Assembly: GCA_963718405.1 (NCBI GenBank)
Contig: CAVQYZ010000001.1
Coordinates: 496,001 to 560,000, forward strand
Direction: 5' to 3'
DNA: 64,000 nt
Source of the DNA: Bog-756 sp963718405
GTDB lineage: Bacteria > Actinomycetota > Acidimicrobiia > Acidimicrobiales > RAAP-2
Numbering within the stretch: position 1 is the first letter of the stretch; every line of letters starts with the position of its first letter. Below the pieces are notes generated by a model. It was not told the origin of the DNA. It ran no database searches and saw only the letters and a program-made list of their open reading frames with translations. This document shows positions 1 through 9,994 of the stretch, one piece after another. A program made the translations under genes and the position numbers.

Positions 1-1337
1 GATCCGCTCGGACATAGAAGAGGTCATCGTCAGCGACGACCACAGCCAGGACTCGACCTACCTGGTCGGCTTGGGCTACCAGCAGGTCTCCGACCTGCCC
101 ATCACCCTCATCCGGCAGCCCACCAACCTGGGGTACGGCGGCAACCAGAAGGCCGGCTACCACCTGGCCATCGAGCACGGGCTGGACATCGTGGTCATGC
201 TGCACGGCGACGGGCAGTACGCCCCGGAGTCGCTCCCCGACATCGTGGCACCCCTGCTGGCCGGCGAGGCCGACGCGGTCTTCGGATCACGCATCATGAT
301 CAAGGGTGCAGCCCGCAAAGGCGGCATGCCCCTGTACAAGTACGTGGGGAACCGCATCCTTTCCCGCTTCGAGAACGCCGCCCTGGGCACCGACCTGACC
401 GAGTTCCACTCGGGGTACCGGGCCTATTCGGTGAGTGCTCTCAAGCAGCTCCCGTTCGACCAGAACTCCGACGGGTTCAACTTCGACACCCAGATCATCA
501 TCCAGATGCATGACGCCGGCATGCGGATCGCCGAAGTGCCGATCCCCACCTACTACGGCGACGAGATCTGCTACGTCGACGGCTTGGGTTACGCCGCCGA
601 TGTGACCAAGGACGTGTTGGCCTATCGGCTCCAGAAGGCTGGGTTCGGGGATGGCAGCCGCATCGCCCTCAACGAGGAGTACCAGCTGAAGCCCAGCGAG
701 GACAGCTCGCACGGTCGCATCTCAACCCTGCTCAAGTCCCGCGCCCCCGGCCGGGTGTTGGACCTGGGCTGCTCGAGCGGGTTGTTGTCGGAGCGACTAC
801 AGCGCCATGGGTCACCACGTGACCGGTGTCGATCTCAACGAGATCGCCGGGGTGCGGGAACGGACCGACGAGTTCTTCAAAGCGGACCTCAACGACGGCA
901 TCCCCGTCGAGGTGGGCAAGGGCTACGACGTGGTGCTGGCCGCCGACGTCATCGAGCACCTGATGAATCCGGGCGCCCTGATCAGGCAGGCCCGGTCGGT
1001 GCTGGCTCCCGAAGGCATGGCCATCTTCTGTGTCCCCAATATCGCCCACTGGTATCCGAGGTTCCGGTCGACCCTGGGCATGTTCGACTACGACCAGCGC
1101 GGCATCCTCGACTCCACCCACGTGAGGTTCTTCACCCGTCGGAGCATCCGCAAGCTCATCGAGCGCCACGGATTCACCGTTCGCCGCCTGGAGCCGGTGG
1201 GCCTGCCCCTTGACGCCCTGGGCGTGGAGGGAGGCCGGGCGCGGTTGCTGCGCCTGGTGGACAACATGTTCTCGACGCTGTGGCCGACGATGTTCGGCTA
1301 CCAGTTCATCGTCGAGGCCACTCCCAACCCGGAGTAG
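1..1337 (+). CDS. Bifunctional GT2 glycosyltransferase / SAM methyltransferase (5' partial, frameshifted)
   Basis: The reading frame is already open at base 2, so the start lies outside the window. The first part is a GT2 fold of the dolichyl-phosphate-mannose synthase type: a VSDDHSQD segment near the N terminus, then a nucleotide/metal motif HGDGQ and GSR. It probably moves a sugar from a nucleotide donor to a lipid or polymer acceptor at the membrane. After about 230 codons a class I methyltransferase follows, with motif I VLDLGCSSG, then GVDLNE and AADVIEH. Motif I and the rest lie in different frames; one extra base near 800 explains this (removing one c gives SERLSAMGHHVTGVDLN). I treat it as one fused enzyme with a likely sequence error. 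GT2-methyltransferase fusions of this type are known in Actinobacteria. The substrate is unknown. Confidence 0.8.
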
Positions 1338-1367
1338 CCCAACCCGGAGTAGCCCAACCCGGAGTAG
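1323..1367 (+). repeat. 15-bp tandem repeat, three copies, at the 3' end of the fusion gene
   Basis: CCCAACCCGGAGTAG occurs three times head to tail at 1323-1337, 1338-1352 and 1353-1367. The first copy encodes the last codons and the TAG stop of the methyltransferase, so the repeat gives three in-frame stops. It looks like local slippage duplication of the gene's end. Confidence 0.9.
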
Positions 1368-1373
1368 CGCCGC

Positions 1374-2420
1374 CTAGGCGTCGATGCCCCGTACCACCGC
1401 CGGGGAGTGCCGGAAGAACTGCTCCACGTCCTGTTCGTAGCGGTAGGCCGGCTCGCCGGAGCCGGTGGCCCGGCGCAGGTTGTTGGCCCGGGCGAAGCTC
1501 TCCACAGCACCGGCGCTGGTGTAGCGGTACTCGAAGCCCGCCTTGATCAGCCGGGAGGTGTCGACGCCCCGGCCGTATCGGACCAGCCCTTCCATCTCGG
1601 GGGGGAACTGGACCGCCCCGATCCGGCGCAGCGGGGCCACGAAGGCCCGGGGCTTGAAGGGAGGCAGCGGGAAGAGGTGCCCGCTGGAGATGGAGCACAC
1701 CTCGCTCCAGGGCAGCTTGCCGGCGCCGGCCACGTTGTACACCCCGGGGATCTGGTGGCTGGTGACGTACTCGAGGGCCCGGACCACGTCGTCCTCCTCG
1801 ATGAACTGGACCAGCGGGTCGTACCCGGCGATGCAGGGCAGCAGTTTGTGGCGCAGGTTGTAGCTGACCGGGGTGACGATGTCGGTGCCCAGGACGTTGG
1901 CGAAGCGGAGCACCGATACCACCAGGTGGGGGTTGTCCTCGGTGAAGTCCCGGACCAGTGACTCGACCTCGATGAGCGAGCGCTCCACCCGGGTGCGCAC
2001 CGGGCTGGTGCGCTGGTCTTCCTCTCGGAACCAGGCCGGGTCGGTCTCGGCCGAGCCGTAGATGTGGGTCGAGGACTTGACCACCACCTGGCGCACCGAG
2101 GATCCCGCCGAGCCCGCCGCCGCCAGCAGGTTGAGGGTGCCGATGACGTTGATCTCATGGAGGGCCCGGGTCGGTACATTGACCGAGTTGGTCTCCAAGA
2201 AGGTATGCACGATGGTGTCCACTTGGGTGGCCCTCACGATCCGGCTGAGGATCGAGTACTTCTGGTCGGAGCGGACGAACTCGGTGCGCTCCAGGGGGAC
2301 CTTGGGCTCGTCGGCGCCGAGGCCCAGGATCATCTCGACTTCGGGTTCGGACTCCAGCGCCTGGGCCATCCGACCACCCCAGAAGGTGTCCAGCCCGGTG
2401 ATCAGCACCCTGCGGCCCAT
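1374..2420 (-). CDS. Atypical NAD-dependent epimerase/dehydratase (extended SDR family)
   Basis: A 348-residue protein with an N-terminal Rossmann start (RRVLITGLDTFWGG) and an SDR core: NVIGTLNLL, VVKSSTHIYG and VLRFANVLG. The usual YxxxK catalytic pair is not visible at the expected place (PVRTRVERS), so it may be an atypical SDR that binds a nucleotide sugar without standard catalysis. It starts 3 bp after the stop of the upstream acyltransferase, so the two form an operon. A similar epimerase-acyltransferase pair (galE2 and Rv0502) is known from mycobacteria. The exact substrate cannot be read from sequence. Confidence 0.8.
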   Translation of the reverse strand: MGRRVLITGLDTFWGGRMAQALESEPEVEMILGLGADEPKVPLERTEFVRSDQKYSILSRIVRATQVDTIVHTFLETNSVNVPTRALHEINVIGTLNLLAAAGSAGSSVRQVVVKSSTHIYGSAETDPAWFREEDQRTSPVRTRVERSLIEVESLVRDFTEDNPHLVVSVLRFANVLGTDIVTPVSYNLRHKLLPCIAGYDPLVQFIEEDDVVRALEYVTSHQIPGVYNVAGAGKLPWSEVCSISSGHLFPLPPFKPRAFVAPLRRIGAVQFPPEMEGLVRYGRGVDTSRLIKAGFEYRYTSAGAVESFARANNLRRATGSGEPAYRYEQDVEQFFRHSPAVVRGIDA

Positions 2421-2423
2421 GGG

Positions 2424-3500
2424 TCAGCCGAACCAGACGCTGCGACGCTCCCGCAGCATGTCGTGGATGGAGTCCTGGAGCGTGGCCCGGATGGTTTCGG
2501 CCTCGTCCATGACCCGACTCCTGGAGTAGCGCTCCTGGCCCGGCTCCACGTCGAAGTAGATGGGGTCGAGCACCCGGAACTTCATTTTGACCGGGAAGTA
2601 CGTCACGTAGCCGATGGGGCCCATGAGCAAGGAGTTCACCGTGATGGGGAAGTACGGGAGCTTGAGGGCCCGGGCCAGGCTGTTGACCCGGAAGAGGATG
2701 GGCATGGACTCCTCGGCGCCGACGCAGGCGATGGGGACGATGGGGACCCCGGCCCGCATGGCGATCTCCACGAAGCCGCCCCGCCCGAAGCGACGGAGCC
2801 GGTAGCGGTCGGAGTAGGTCTTGGACGTCGCCTTGGTGCCCTCGGGGAACACCAGGGCCAGCTGCTGCTGGTCGTGCAGGAGCCGGTAGGCGTTGTCGGG
2901 GTGGGCCGGCACCCCGCCGGTCCGGGACCACATGGTCCCCACCACCGGGATGGTCCGGAAGAAGTAGTCGGCCATCCCGTAGACCGGGCGGCCCAACTCC
3001 TCCTCGATGCCGTGCATGATGGCCGGGGCGTCCGAGGGGATGGCGCCGGCATGGTTGCAGATGAGCAGGGCCCCGCCGTGGAGCGGGATCTTCTCCAGCC
3101 CGTCCCACTCCACCCGGAACCAGTACTTGTAGACCGGGTCGTAGAGGCGGCGGACGATCGAGCGCATGTGCTCGGAACGGCCCCACTCGTCCACGTCCGA
3201 TCGCCGGGCGGTGTCAGGTCCGCGGTCGTCGGGCCGGATGCGGGCCACCGGGAGGATGGACATGGATGCGGCTCTGGCGCCGGCTCCGGGGGGATCGTCC
3301 TCCGCCGCCGGGCCGGTGTCCTCCATCCGCTCCAACCGCTCGGTGCGTTCGGCCCGGGGTTCCGCCGTCTCGACCCAATGCTCCGGCCGCTCGCTCTGGG
3401 GCTCCGGGTGCTCGGCCCGTTCAGCTTGGGACCCCTCCTTTTGGGCCCGGGGCCCCGAACGGGGTGCAGTCCGGGTGCCGTCCGAGGGGTCCGCGTTCAT
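2424..3500 (-). CDS. PlsC-type lysophospholipid/1-acyl-glycerol-3-phosphate acyltransferase family protein
   Basis: A 358-residue protein. Residues 1 to about 85 are charged and low complexity, rich in Glu, Pro and Arg. The acyltransferase domain follows, with the catalytic HX4D block in ICNHAGAIPSD and the LVFPEGTKA motif. This family transfers an acyl chain to a lyso-lipid or related alcohol at the cytoplasmic membrane face. It is the first gene of a two-gene operon with the SDR at 1374-2420, and is divergent from the membrane glycosyltransferase that begins 40 bp away. The acyl acceptor is unknown; the neighbours suggest an envelope lipid or glycolipid. Confidence 0.85.
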   Translation of the reverse strand: MNADPSDGTRTAPRSGPRAQKEGSQAERAEHPEPQSERPEHWVETAEPRAERTERLERMEDTGPAAEDDPPGAGARAASMSILPVARIRPDDRGPDTARRSDVDEWGRSEHMRSIVRRLYDPVYKYWFRVEWDGLEKIPLHGGALLICNHAGAIPSDAPAIMHGIEEELGRPVYGMADYFFRTIPVVGTMWSRTGGVPAHPDNAYRLLHDQQQLALVFPEGTKATSKTYSDRYRLRRFGRGGFVEIAMRAGVPIVPIACVGAEESMPILFRVNSLARALKLPYFPITVNSLLMGPIGYVTYFPVKMKFRVLDPIYFDVEPGQERYSRSRVMDEAETIRATLQDSIHDMLRERRSVWFG

Positions 3501-3540
3501 CTGATCGAGTGTACCGCCGCCACAGTCACCGATTTCAGGG

Positions 3541-5275
3541 GTGGAGGACCGTTCGGCCGGGGATGAATTCCCAGGGCCGGTCGGACGGCCTAAGTTCCGC
3601 AGGATGGAGAGGGTGGATATCCAGGCCTCGGGGTCCGATCGGGACCTGATCCCTGGGTCCGATCAGGATCAGAACGTAGGGCCCAACCCGAACGGGACCA
3701 TGGACTCGGACCAGAACCGGACCGTCGGGACGGACTCCGACGAGACGGTGTGGTCCGATCGGTTGACAGCCACGGCCCTGTTCGTCGGGGTGTTCTGCGT
3801 CTACATCGCAGTGTTCCATGGCCGCATCGAGGTCTACGACACCCAATCGATGATGGGGGTCACCGAGCACCTGGTCAATCACGGTTCGCTGGTCTCGAAC
3901 GGCGGTACCTGGATCGTCGACACCAAATACGCCCCCTACGGGATCGCCGACAGCCTCCTGGCCGTGCCGGCCTATGCCTTGTCCAAAGTCATCGGGGGAT
4001 TCACCATCATGGCCAACGTGATCGACCCGATCCTCACCGCCTTCAGCGTGGTCCTGGTCTTCCGGATCGCCCGGGCCCTCGGTTGGCGGGCCTTCCACGG
4101 GTTCATCGCCGCCGTGGGCTTCGGCCTGGCTTCCATGGCCCTGTGGTACTCGACGGAGTTGTTGAGCGAGCCGGGAGTGACCCTGTGCGTCCTGGCCATC
4201 ATGCTGGGCATCATCCGTTGGGGCCAGGGCCGTGCCTGGGCCCCGTTGTGGATCGGGCTGGCCGCGGCCTCAGCGCATCCAGTTCCGCAGCGACTCGGTC
4301 TTCACCGTGTGGGTGGCGTTTCTCGCCATCCCGTTGTTCGTGTCGTGGGCGGCCATCTGGTCGCGGCGGTCGCTGCTACTGATCGTGGTGCCGATGGTGG
4401 TGAGCCTGGCTCTGCTCGGTTGGTACGACGAACTGCGGTTCAACAAGATCTTCGTCGGCACCTACGGGCCGAACGGGGGCTTCGTCACCCCGTTGTGGCA
4501 CGGCCTGGACGGGCTCCTGTTGAGCCCGGGCAAGAGCCTGTTCGTGTTCGATCCGCTGACGGCCATGGGGGTGATCGGGCTGGTGGTGCTGTTTGTCGGT
4601 CGCGCCGGAGTGCGCAACCGCCCCTTCGGGGTGCTGTGCCTTCTGTTGGTGGTGCCCCGGCTCCTGTTCTTCGCCAAGTGGGGCATCTGGGACGCCGGGG
4701 TGGTGTGGGGTCCCCGCTTCCTGCTTCCGGTGGTGCCGGTGCTGACCCTGGCCCTCATCCCGGTCCTGCGGGCCACCAACCCCCGGAGGATCATCGGGGT
4801 GGTGGTGCGGGTGGTGACGGTGGTGTTGGCCCTGGCCGGTGTGCTGGTCAACGCCCTCTCGGTCCGGGTCCCCTACGGCGAATGGTGGGGAGCGGTAGCC
4901 AATCCCTACTGGCGTCGGGTGTTCCACATTCACGGAGGGATGACCCAGGCCGAGCGGTCGGCGCAGATCGACTTCCATCTGGTGTGGTCGCCCATCTGGG
5001 GCGATTTCCTCCTCCTGCGGCGCCACATGGCCCTGGTCAACGGGGAGTGGTGGAAGACCGGGCACGGCGCCGTCGGAGTGGTGCTCTTGGTCGCCGGGGC
5101 CGTGTACCTCATTGCTGCGGCCGTCGGCTCGAGCCGGCCGCCCCGTCGTTGGGCCCGTCGCCACCGACGGGTCGAGGCGGCGACAGTTGACCCGGGTCCC
5201 GTAGGCAGCCCGGCGGTCACCGTCAGCGATTCGGCGCCGGTCGCTCCGGCTGCGTCAACGCTTCCCGCTGTCTGA
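3541..5275 (+). CDS. Integral membrane glycosyltransferase, dolichyl-P-mannose mannosyltransferase-like (frameshifted)
   Basis: A GTG at 3541 opens the frame; an ATG at 3604 is a possible alternative. A hydrophilic N-terminal stretch of about 75 residues is followed by many membrane helices. The loop YDELRFNKIFVGTYG, followed by LLLSPGKSLFVFDP, is typical of lipid-carrier-dependent GT39/GT87-like enzymes of Actinobacteria. The first 240 codons and the rest lie in different frames. Dropping one c near 4276 restores IQFRSDSVFTVW, the expected helix. Repaired length is about 577 residues. It probably moves a sugar from a polyprenyl carrier to an extracytoplasmic acceptor. It converges with the GT2 at 5356-6378. 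Confidence 0.75.
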
Positions 5276-5355
5276 CGCTCGCCGACTGACGGCCCCCCGC
5301 CTTCCAACCTGGGCCGCCGGGCGCCAAGCCGGGAGCAACGAGAGAGTGGGAGATC

Positions 5356-6378
5356 TCAGATCGGGAAGTGATGAGCCCCGAGCCGACCTGACAGCGGGCC
5401 CAGACGACCGAGAGCGGCCGCCGTCATGGCCATATGGGTGACATGGGGGACACCGAACTCGGCGCGGAGGGCCGAGACGATTATGGCGGCGTCGGCCGGC
5501 TCGACCAGTGGGAGCAGGGTGATGACCGAGTGGCCGTCGACCGTCACCGGCAGGGGGATGCCCTCGGTGGAGTCGGTGACCACCGAACGCACCTGATCTG
5601 CCAGGGTCGTGAGGCCGTGGCCTCCCGAAGGGTTGAGCACCGTCACCGTGGGTACCGCCGGTACCGGCAGGAGCCCCAGCCTCGAGGAGTACACGTCGGC
5701 CAGCATGGCCACGGAGTCGTGGAGAGGGTGGACCGTGCTCCCGGGAACGTGGGTCCACTGGACCGGTACCTCGGTGATCCGGAGGCCCAGGCGCTGCGCC
5801 CGGACCAGCACCTCCACGTCGAAGGCGAACCGGTCCATCCGGACCAGGTGGAACAGGAGCCGGGCCGCCGGGGTCTGGAAGGCCTTGAATCCGCACTGGG
5901 TGTCGTGGAGGTCCAGTCCGGTGCCGGTGGTGACCAGCTGGTTGAAGAGCCGGCCCATGACCGAGCGCAGGACGTAGGTGCCGTCCACCATGGAGTCGGG
6001 CAGGGTGCGTGACCCGATGGCCAGGTCGTTGGCCCCGAGGCCTTCGAGCAGCAGCGGGATGGCCAGGGGGTCGATGGCCATGTCGGCGTCCATGTAGGCC
6101 GTGTAGGCCCCTCGGGCCTGCGCCACCCCGGTTCGCACCGCCGCACCCTTCCCCCGGTTCTCGGGGTGAATGATCACCCGGTGGTGGGGTAGGTGGGTCA
6201 GCAGGTCGCGGGCGGTCTGCGCCGTCCCGTCGGTACTGCCATCGTCGATGACCAGGACCTCGGTGCTCCGGATGTCCACGGCTCCGGCGTCAGCGGCGGC
6301 GTTGAAGCGCTTGATGCCGTCGGCCAGGCGATGGGCCTCGTTGAAGGCGGGGACGATGATGGTGAGTTCAAGAGTCAT
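5356..6378 (-). CDS. GT2 glycosyltransferase, ALG5-like (polyprenyl-phosphate glucosyltransferase type)
   Basis: A 340-residue protein starting with TIIVPAFNEAHRL, then LVIDDGSTDGT, ENRGKGAAVRTG, and the metal-binding MDADMA. GSRTLPDS and DTQCGFKAF complete the ALG5/DPM1-like pattern. Such enzymes load a sugar from a nucleotide donor onto a polyprenyl phosphate, the donor later used by membrane glycosyltransferases like the one at 3541-5275. There are no clear membrane helices. About 100 extra residues at the C terminus, beyond the GT core, are unassigned. It lies 84 bp downstream of the NlpC/P60 gene on the same strand and may be co-transcribed. Confidence 0.85.
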   Translation of the reverse strand: MTLELTIIVPAFNEAHRLADGIKRFNAAADAGAVDIRSTEVLVIDDGSTDGTAQTARDLLTHLPHHRVIIHPENRGKGAAVRTGVAQARGAYTAYMDADMAIDPLAIPLLLEGLGANDLAIGSRTLPDSMVDGTYVLRSVMGRLFNQLVTTGTGLDLHDTQCGFKAFQTPAARLLFHLVRMDRFAFDVEVLVRAQRLGLRITEVPVQWTHVPGSTVHPLHDSVAMLADVYSSRLGLLPVPAVPTVTVLNPSGGHGLTTLADQVRSVVTDSTEGIPLPVTVDGHSVITLLPLVEPADAAIIVSALRAEFGVPHVTHMAMTAAALGRLGPLSGRLGAHHFPI

Positions 6379-6462
6379 GGTTCTGAGGCACCGACCCTAG
6401 GTCGCACAGCCGCTGATGGGGTGTCGTCTCCGTCGGGACCCGGACCGCCCCCCGCCCCGGCC

Positions 6463-7797
6463 CTACGGCTGGGCGGCTCCGACGAATCCCTCGGACCAGA
6501 CCGGATCGAAGGTGACCACGGTGCCGGTGTGGGCCGCCTGGATGATGGTGCCGCTCCCAAACGGGGTGGCCTGCCCGTCCAGCACCGGGCCCACGTACAT
6601 GATCACGTGGTCGATGCCGTCGCCGCCGAAGTCGTAGAACAAGAGGTCGCCGGGCTCCAGCGACCCCGGGCTCACGTGGGGGAACATGGCGTACTGGTCG
6701 GCGGCCGAGTGCGGCATGTAGACGCCGGCGTTGGCCCAGGCCAGCTTGGTCAGGCCGGAGCAGTCCACGCCGGCGAAGCTGAGGCCACCCCACTCATAGG
6801 GGACGCCCAGGTACTGCATGGCGGCGTGCACCGCGGCCAGACCGGCGGCCGTGGGGCTTCCGCCGTAGGCGAAGTCGGGGTCCCCGGCGCTGGAACCGGC
6901 CTGGTCGGCGGAGGTGGTGGCAGAGGCGGCGGCCCCGCTGCCCCCGCTGACGGTGGTGGCCACCTGGGCGGCCTCCGAGGCCTGGTTGGCCGCAGCCTGG
7001 GCGGCGGCCCGGGAGGAGGCGTCGGCTGCGGCTTTGGCCGCCGCCGCGGCCTGGATGGCGGCCTGCCGGGCGATCTGTTGGGCCAGCGATCCCTTGACCT
7101 CGGCCAGCGTGGCCTCCGAGAGAGCGTTGGCGGCGCTGGCCCGTTGCCGGGTCTGGTTCTCCTGGCCCAGCTGGTTGGTCTCCGTCCGCTGCTCGGCGAG
7201 GAGCTTGGTGCGGGTGACGGAGAGCTTGCTCTGGGCCGCCTGGATCTGGTCCAAGGTGGCCGTCACGTCCCCGGCTCCCACGCCCTCGTAGAGGTCGCGG
7301 ATCTGGGAACCGGTGGTGGGGGCGGAGAAGAGCTGGGCCATGGCCGAGCCGGTCGAGTTGTCGATGTAGTTCTCGATGGCGTCGTGGCGTAGGTGGGCGC
7401 GCTCGCTCATCAGCTTGTCCTGGAGAGTGGTGAGCGAGATTTGGGTGGCCTCCAGGGCGGATCGGGTGCCGTCCAGGTTGACCACCGACTGGTTGTAGAG
7501 CTCGTCGGCTTCGTCCAGGGTGCTCTGCTCCTTGGAGATCTGGGTCTCGAGCTTGGCCACCCGGGTCTCGGCCGCACTGATCCGTGACTGGGCGGTTGAG
7601 GTCGCAGCCCTCGAACCCGCTGATCCAGTGCCGGCGCCTCCGGCCCCGGCCGCGCCGGCCACTTCCGGGCCCAGAGGCCCGAGGGTCAGCCCCACGCCGG
7701 TCAGGGAGCAGACCACACTGATGACGGCACACACCCCCACCCCGGCTCGGACCCGGATGCCACCCCCATGGCTCCACCGGCGGCGGACGCCACGCAA
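6463..7797 (-). CDS. Secreted NlpC/P60 peptidoglycan endopeptidase with coiled-coil N-terminal region
   Basis: A 444-residue protein. A signal sequence or anchor lies around residues 15-50 (VCAVISVVCSLTGVGLTLG, ending near AGAAG). A long coiled-coil stretch follows (about 65-240), then an Ala-rich linker (about 240-300). The C-terminal NlpC/P60 domain carries Cys346 (VDCSGL), His397 (GIDHVIMYVG) and His423 (IIQAAHTG), the expected catalytic set. It should cut the stem peptide of peptidoglycan outside the membrane, as RipA-like enzymes do in cell separation. The long coiled coil probably holds the active site closed until a partner or protease acts; this is inference from the family. Confidence 0.92.
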   Translation of the reverse strand: MRGVRRRWSHGGGIRVRAGVGVCAVISVVCSLTGVGLTLGPLGPEVAGAAGAGGAGTGSAGSRAATSTAQSRISAAETRVAKLETQISKEQSTLDEADELYNQSVVNLDGTRSALEATQISLTTLQDKLMSERAHLRHDAIENYIDNSTGSAMAQLFSAPTTGSQIRDLYEGVGAGDVTATLDQIQAAQSKLSVTRTKLLAEQRTETNQLGQENQTRQRASAANALSEATLAEVKGSLAQQIARQAAIQAAAAAKAAADASSRAAAQAAANQASEAAQVATTVSGGSGAAASATTSADQAGSSAGDPDFAYGGSPTAAGLAAVHAAMQYLGVPYEWGGLSFAGVDCSGLTKLAWANAGVYMPHSAADQYAMFPHVSPGSLEPGDLLFYDFGGDGIDHVIMYVGPVLDGQATPFGSGTIIQAAHTGTVVTFDPVWSEGFVGAAQP

Positions 7798-8133
7798 GCC
7801 GCGGACGAGCGGCCGCGGTCTGCCGTTCGGAGTTCACCTTGTTGATGATCTGGCCGGACCTCTGACGATCTGATGATCGCCCGGCCCCGACAACAGCCAC
7901 TCGTGACACGCTTTTTTATCTCCCTGCCCACAGGTCGAAACGGGTGAAAGTGCTGTTCACCTCGGTTATTGCTGCGAGTAGTGCACGGACAAGGCCTGAG
8001 CCTATGTTCCCGGTAGGGCCGGGTGGGAACGGGGCTAACGCATGCCGTACGGCTGACTCGCTAAGTTGCCACTGTCATCGACACCCGGGCCGGCTAACTG
8101 AAGCCGGACGCCGTAGGACGGGAGGGCACGCTC
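7798..8133. other. Divergent intergenic region, 336 bp, with several hairpins
   Basis: No gene is called here. It separates the NlpC/P60 gene from the carboxylesterase. It contains a T6 run at 7912-7917, a GTTCCC/GGGAAC stem (8006-8011 with 8025-8030), a 10-bp palindrome GCCGTACGGC (8044-8053), a perfect CCGGCT/AGCCGG hairpin with a 6-nt loop (8090-8107), and a Shine-Dalgarno-like GGGAGGG just before the esterase start. Compared with the c-di-AMP (ydaO) riboswitch often found before NlpC/P60 genes, I do not find the conserved blocks. Confidence 0.5.
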
Positions 8134-9825
8134 ATGGACGGGGTGGTCGAGGTACGCAGCGGCCGGGTTCGTGGCGTCCAGCGCCAGGGCTACTGGTCGT
8201 TTTCGGGGATCCCTTATGCCGGGTCCCCGGCGGGGTCCCGACGGTGGCGGCCTCCGAGCCCTCCGGAGCCGTGGACCGGGGTGCGGGAGTGCGACCGGTT
8301 CGGCCCCATCGCCCCCCAGTCGCCGGGGGTGATCGAGATGTCCCTCGGGGGTGAGCCCGATGAGCACGCCGAGGACTGCCTGAGCCTCAACGTGTGGACG
8401 CCCGCGCCCGACAACAGTCGGCGGCCGGTCATGGTGTGGGTGCACGGCGGTTCGTTCGTCTCCGGTTCGGGTGCTGGGAGTCTCTACCGGGGAGGCCTCC
8501 TGGCCCGTGAAGGCGATGTCGTCGTGGTCACGCTCAACTACCGGCTGGGCATCCTGGGGTTCCTGGGTCATCCGGTGCTCGACGATCCGGGCCAGATGTG
8601 GCTCGACGGTGAGGAGTGGTCCGGGTTCGCCAACTGGGGCCTGGCCGATCAGGTGACCGCTCTGCGGTGGGTGCGGGACCACATCGCCGACTTCGGCGGG
8701 GACCCGGGCAATGTGACGCTGTTCGGCGAGTCGGCCGGCGGGATGTCCGTCTCGGCGCTGTTGGGAGTGCCCGCCGCCCGGGGCCTGTTCCATCGGGCCA
8801 TCGTGGAGAGCGGACCGCCGTACACGTACACCGCGGACCGGGGGTCGGCCCGGGCCGAACAGATCGCCGCCCACCTGGGTGTGCCGCTGAGTCGCGGCGC
8901 GCTGGAGCAGGTGCCGGCCGACGCTCTGGTGTTAGCGGCCGCCGAGCTCGGGATGGAGGTGGCTCGCAACGACGACCCCGCCCTGTTGATGCTCCCGGTG
9001 ATCGACGGAGGTCTGCTCCCGGTCGCCCCGCAGGACGCCGTGGCCAACGGGTCGGCGGCCGACGTGGCGCTGTTGCTCGGCACCAACCGGGACGAGTCGG
9101 CCTTCTTCGCTGTGGGAAATGCCGCTCTGAGCTCGCTCGACGACGAGGGGTTGCGGAGGTGGGTGCGGCGGCTGGTGCCGGAGGGATCGCCCGGTGGGTC
9201 CGTCGGGGCCAACTCGTCCAACGGGTCCAATGCCTCCAACTCGTCCACTGCCTCCGACGGGTCCGGCGACACGCTGGCCGGCGCCCCGGGCGGGCCGGCC
9301 GACGAACTGTCCGATGAGTTGATCGCCCGGGTGAAGGAGGCACGGGCAGGTCGGGGCGAACCGGTCGAGCCGCGCGACCTGTGGGTGGCCATCGCCACCG
9401 AGTACGTGTTCCGCTGGCCCAGCATCGCCCTGGCCGACGCTCACGCCGCCGCGGCGGCCCCCGGCATCGGGACGTACAACTACCTCTTCACCTGGGAGTC
9501 ACCCGCCTTCGGTGGGGTGCTCGGGTCGTGCCATGCCCTGGAGATCCCGTTCGTCTTCGGAACGGTCCACAACCCGGCGATCCAGACATTCGCCGGCGGG
9601 GGAGTGGACGCCCTGGCCTTGTCGGCCCTGATGCGCCGGTCCTGGACCGAGTTCGCCCGGACCGGCTCGCCCGGAGCCTGGCCCGGGTGGGACCGGGATC
9701 TCCGCCCTACCAAGGTCTTCGGCCCATGGCCTGGTGACGAGGGACTCGAACATCTCGCCGATCGGCCGAGGGATGAGGAGCTCGAGGCCATGGCGGCCTT
9801 GGTCGCCGCTCGGGTCGCTCTCTGA
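8134..9825 (+). CDS. Type-B carboxylesterase/lipase family protein
   Basis: A 563-residue alpha/beta hydrolase of the cholinesterase-like family. It shows the oxyanion-hole motif VWVHGGSFVSG, the nucleophile Ser200 in GESAGG, Glu321 in GTNRDES and His467 in GSCHALEIPFVFG. These form the Ser-Glu-His triad that hydrolyses carboxylic esters. No signal peptide is seen, so it is probably cytoplasmic. The start follows a GGGAGGG ribosome site. A Ser/Asn/Gly-rich insert (about residues 355-385) interrupts the domain and is probably a flexible surface loop. Codon 267 is a TTA leucine codon, of interest because a UAA-anticodon tRNA follows the gene. Substrate unknown. Confidence 0.93.
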   Translation: MDGVVEVRSGRVRGVQRQGYWSFSGIPYAGSPAGSRRWRPPSPPEPWTGVRECDRFGPIAPQSPGVIEMSLGGEPDEHAEDCLSLNVWTPAPDNSRRPVMVWVHGGSFVSGSGAGSLYRGGLLAREGDVVVVTLNYRLGILGFLGHPVLDDPGQMWLDGEEWSGFANWGLADQVTALRWVRDHIADFGGDPGNVTLFGESAGGMSVSALLGVPAARGLFHRAIVESGPPYTYTADRGSARAEQIAAHLGVPLSRGALEQVPADALVLAAAELGMEVARNDDPALLMLPVIDGGLLPVAPQDAVANGSAADVALLLGTNRDESAFFAVGNAALSSLDDEGLRRWVRRLVPEGSPGGSVGANSSNGSNASNSSTASDGSGDTLAGAPGGPADELSDELIARVKEARAGRGEPVEPRDLWVAIATEYVFRWPSIALADAHAAAAAPGIGTYNYLFTWESPAFGGVLGSCHALEIPFVFGTVHNPAIQTFAGGGVDALALSALMRRSWTEFARTGSPGAWPGWDRDLRPTKVFGPWPGDEGLEHLADRPRDEELEAMAALVAARVAL

Positions 9826-9994
9826 GCCCCTCGTCGGGTGGCCTGATCCCTTCGACCGGCGGCACGAAGGATGCCGTTCCGGTCGGTTCGACCCTCGACG
9901 ACCCTCAATGATCGTCCTGATCAGTTCGACGGAGCGGCGGCGAAGTCGGTCACCACCTAAGGTTTGCCCTGGTACCTGGCATCTGGACAACCAC

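Noticed and set aside
5434..6012. Plus-strand open frames opposite the GT2 and NlpC/P60 genes
   Set aside because: High GC leaves long antisense frames. The minus-strand genes have complete family motifs.
7798..8133. c-di-AMP (ydaO) riboswitch upstream of the NlpC/P60 gene
   Set aside because: This class often precedes such genes, but I do not find its conserved blocks on either strand.
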